Of a stretch of 64,000 bases of DNA, positions 62,451 through 64,000 are shown in pieces. Source of the stretch: CAYPAV01 sp964408805 (lineage in GTDB: Bacteria > Pseudomonadota > Alphaproteobacteria > UBA8366); the NCBI GenBank assembly GCA_964408805.1, contig CAYPAV010000009.1, positions 143,733-207,732 of the forward strand, read 5' to 3'. The position numbers and the translations under genes were made by a program. The notes under the pieces are model-generated. The model made no database searches. It was not told the DNA's origin and was given only the letters and a program-made list of their open reading frames with translations. Position 1 is the first letter of the stretch. Every line of letters begins with the position of its first letter.

Positions 62451-63737
62451 ATGGCCAACCTAATTCAGCTCGTCGCCTTGGCAATACTGACGTTGAGCTT
62501 GGCTTATTGTCTCTTCCTGTTTGGCCAGGGCATGCGGTCGAGTAGTCAATTCGTACATCGGGAAATTCAGGAACGCGCCCTCTTGCGCGCACAAACGCAG
62601 GAAATTGTCGATCGTAGTCGAATACGGCGGGAGAAAGAGGAAGGGGCTTGGAACGGGTATCGGAAATTTCGCGTCGCGCGAAAGTTTATTGAAGCCAAGG
62701 ATACGTGTTCCTTCTATCTGGAACCCCACGACGGACGAACCGTACCGACCTTTGATCCGGGACAGTTTCTGACCTTTCGGCTCGATATCCCCGATCAACC
62801 GAAGCAAACCATTCGTTGTTACAGTCTCTCCGAATCGCCGAAGCCGGACCATTATCGGGTGACGATCAAGCGCGTGCCGCCGCCGCGTGATAAACCCGAT
62901 ATTCCGCCGGGCCTCTCTTCGAACTATTTCCACGATCAGGTCGAGGAAGGAAAGATTCTGGACGTGCGTGCCCCCGGCGGACACTTTTTTCTCGATTCAA
63001 CCCGTCAGACCCCGGTGGTCCTCATTGGCGGCGGGATCGGCCTGACACCGGTTCTCAGCATGCTCAATTACATCGTGGATACCGGCTCGAATCGTGAGGT
63101 CTGGTTCTTTTATGGCCTACGCAACGGCACAGAGCACGCGATGAAGGAACATCTGCAGCGGATCGACGAGGAAAACGAAAATATCCATATCTGTATCGTC
63201 TATTCGAAACCCGATGACGGTGATGTTGAAGGCAAGGATTACACGCACACCGGCCGTGTCGGTGCTGATCTTTTCAAGGAGGTTCTGCCGTCCAATAACT
63301 ATAATTTCTATTTTTGTGGCCCGCCGCCGATGATGAATTCGCTGTTCGAAGGTCTTCGCGATTGGGGCGTTCCGGAAGACCACATCCATTACGAGGCCTT
63401 CGGTCCGGCCACCGTTTCAAAGAAAAAGGAAGCCGATCAGGCGGCCGATAAGGCGCCGGCCGCGACGACAGATGCCGCCGCCGCCATTCAAGTCACGTTT
63501 TCGCAAAGCAAGAAGACCGTCGCATGGTCCGCTGATGCCGGGTCTCTGCTCGATTTCGCCGAGGCTCAGGGAATTGCGATGGATTCCGGCTGCCGTGCGG
63601 GCAATTGCGGCACCTGTGCCACCGCGCTGAGCTCCGGAGATATTGACTATCTCTCCGATCCCGGCGAGGCACCTGATGCCGGAACTTGTTTGACTTGCAT
63701 TTCAGTGCCTAAGAACTCGGTCACCTTGGACGCGTAA
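62451..63737 (+). CDS. Membrane-anchored FAD/NAD(P) reductase with C-terminal plant-type [2Fe-2S] domain
   Basis: A 428-residue protein: N-terminal helix (4-25), a short coiled segment, FAD domain (about 70-175) with RCYSLS, NAD domain (about 180-310) with LIGGGIGLTPVLSML, and a C-terminal ferredoxin domain (about 345-428) with CRAGNCGTCATA and a final Cys in GTCLTC. The domain order matches Hcr/phthalate dioxygenase reductase; NqrF has the reverse order. It takes electrons from NADH at the inner face and passes them singly to a partner. As last gene of the operon it probably primes the conduit. RBS GGGGACAGGGAG. Confidence 0.9.
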   Translation: MANLIQLVALAILTLSLAYCLFLFGQGMRSSSQFVHREIQERALLRAQTQEIVDRSRIRREKEEGAWNGYRKFRVARKFIEAKDTCSFYLEPHDGRTVPTFDPGQFLTFRLDIPDQPKQTIRCYSLSESPKPDHYRVTIKRVPPPRDKPDIPPGLSSNYFHDQVEEGKILDVRAPGGHFFLDSTRQTPVVLIGGGIGLTPVLSMLNYIVDTGSNREVWFFYGLRNGTEHAMKEHLQRIDEENENIHICIVYSKPDDGDVEGKDYTHTGRVGADLFKEVLPSNNYNFYFCGPPPMMNSLFEGLRDWGVPEDHIHYEAFGPATVSKKKEADQAADKAPAATTDAAAAIQVTFSQSKKTVAWSADAGSLLDFAEAQGIAMDSGCRAGNCGTCATALSSGDIDYLSDPGEAPDAGTCLTCISVPKNSVTLDA

Positions 63738-63926
63738 GCCGCACTTCAAAACGGGTTCGTATTATAGCGGCACAACCCTTCCATCCAGGGTCTCGTACTT
63801 TTCTCATCGTCTATGGTCGTCCGCGCGTTCGGCGCGGCATTGATTGAGATATTTCGATATAGTGTCGGTGGGGAATAGCTTCAGCTTCGTCCGACCGGTC
63901 CCGAATGAGGAATGCACCGCCCGTCT

Positions 63927-64000
63927 TCAGCTGCGTCGTAGTTTTGGATCCAGCAGGTCGCGGAGGCCGTCGCCGAAGAGGTTGAACCCGAAGACGGCGA
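63927..64000 (-). CDS. C-terminal end of a DppC/OppC-type ABC permease (truncated by window)
   Basis: The last 23 codons before a TGA at 63927-63929 read AVFGFNLFGDGLRDLLDPKLR followed by RS. FGFNLFGDGLRDLLDP is the nearly invariant C-terminus of dipeptide/oligopeptide permease C subunits. The rest lies beyond the window. It converges with the reductase gene; the 189 bases between them show no clear gene. Confidence 0.85.
   Translation of the reverse strand, partial: AVFGFNLFGDGLRDLLDPKLRRS

Noticed and set aside
1..64000. CRISPR arrays, insertion sequences, integrases, rRNA
   Set aside because: No regular direct repeats with spacers, transposase or integrase motifs, or rRNA signatures were seen on either strand.

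Overview
The window is a gene-dense stretch of high-GC DNA (by eye about 60% G+C) in alphaproteobacterial style: ATGA overlaps, frequent GTG starts, FNR/FixK-type dyads and Rhodospirillales-like gene content. Genus is not determinable from the sequence alone. It carries 36 CXXCH c-type heme motifs in 13 proteins, so the organism has an unusually branched, probably facultatively anaerobic respiratory chain.

Layout. (1) 1-11.8 kb: a catabolic region with two luciferase-like monooxygenases, a PhyH dioxygenase, an SMP-30 lactonase, a GMC oxidoreductase, a CMD/AhpD-like protein, a CaiB/BaiF CoA-transferase, an enoyl-CoA hydratase, a PRISE-like reductase and a citrate-synthase-like lyase. It also holds a broken caspase/periplasmic-binding-protein gene. 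(2) 11.9-21.4 kb: an FNR-box-led HEAT-repeat gene, then a second FNR box between a divergent SCO gene and a four-gene set (two di-heme peroxidases, a Tat-exported Rieske protein, an AioA-like molybdenum enzyme). That set has the composition of iodate reductase IdrP1P2BA. A cupredoxin follows. (3) 21.4-33.8 kb: two tandem paralogous modules, each with a CydA-like membrane protein, a di-heme cytochrome, a membrane-anchored mono-heme cytochrome and a cytochrome fused to an EB_dh heme-b domain. Three tiny membrane ORFs lie between them. (4) 33.8-39.1 kb: a universal-stress protein with five PCP_red repeats, a radical SAM/SPASM protein with a sixth PCP_red domain, an overlapping protoporphyrinogen-oxidase-like protein and a small membrane protein.

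(5) 39.1-40.1 kb: a junction with two related FNR-box-plus-terminator elements (candidate small RNAs on the minus strand), a small membrane protein gene and tRNA-Ser(UGA). (6) 40.2-48.3 kb: a heterodimeric ABC exporter with one degenerate ATP site, and an RND pump with its adaptor. (7) 48.4-53.0 kb: two paralogous exported proteins flanking an M48 peptidase gene interrupted by one TGA and a CHASE2 nucleotide cyclase. (8) 53.4-63.7 kb: a tight seven-gene operon: tetraheme cytochrome, cyclic-nucleotide-binding/four-cluster Fe-S protein, di-heme b membrane protein, decaheme cytochrome with a cytosolic Cys-rich head, pentaheme cytochrome, outer-membrane beta-barrel and a membrane-anchored NAD(P)H reductase. 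It looks like an electron conduit from cytosol to outer membrane. The window ends in the C-terminus of a DppC-type permease.

The likely working picture is that the Mo enzyme and peroxidases deal with an oxyanion in the periplasm, exchanging electrons with the cupredoxin and the many cytochromes. The two CydA-like/EB_dh modules would be cytochrome-c-linked membrane complexes. The radical SAM, PPOX-like and PCP_red proteins may supply or mature tetrapyrroles. FNR-type boxes tie regions 2 and 5 to low oxygen. The 53-64 kb operon is the best candidate for an undescribed system.
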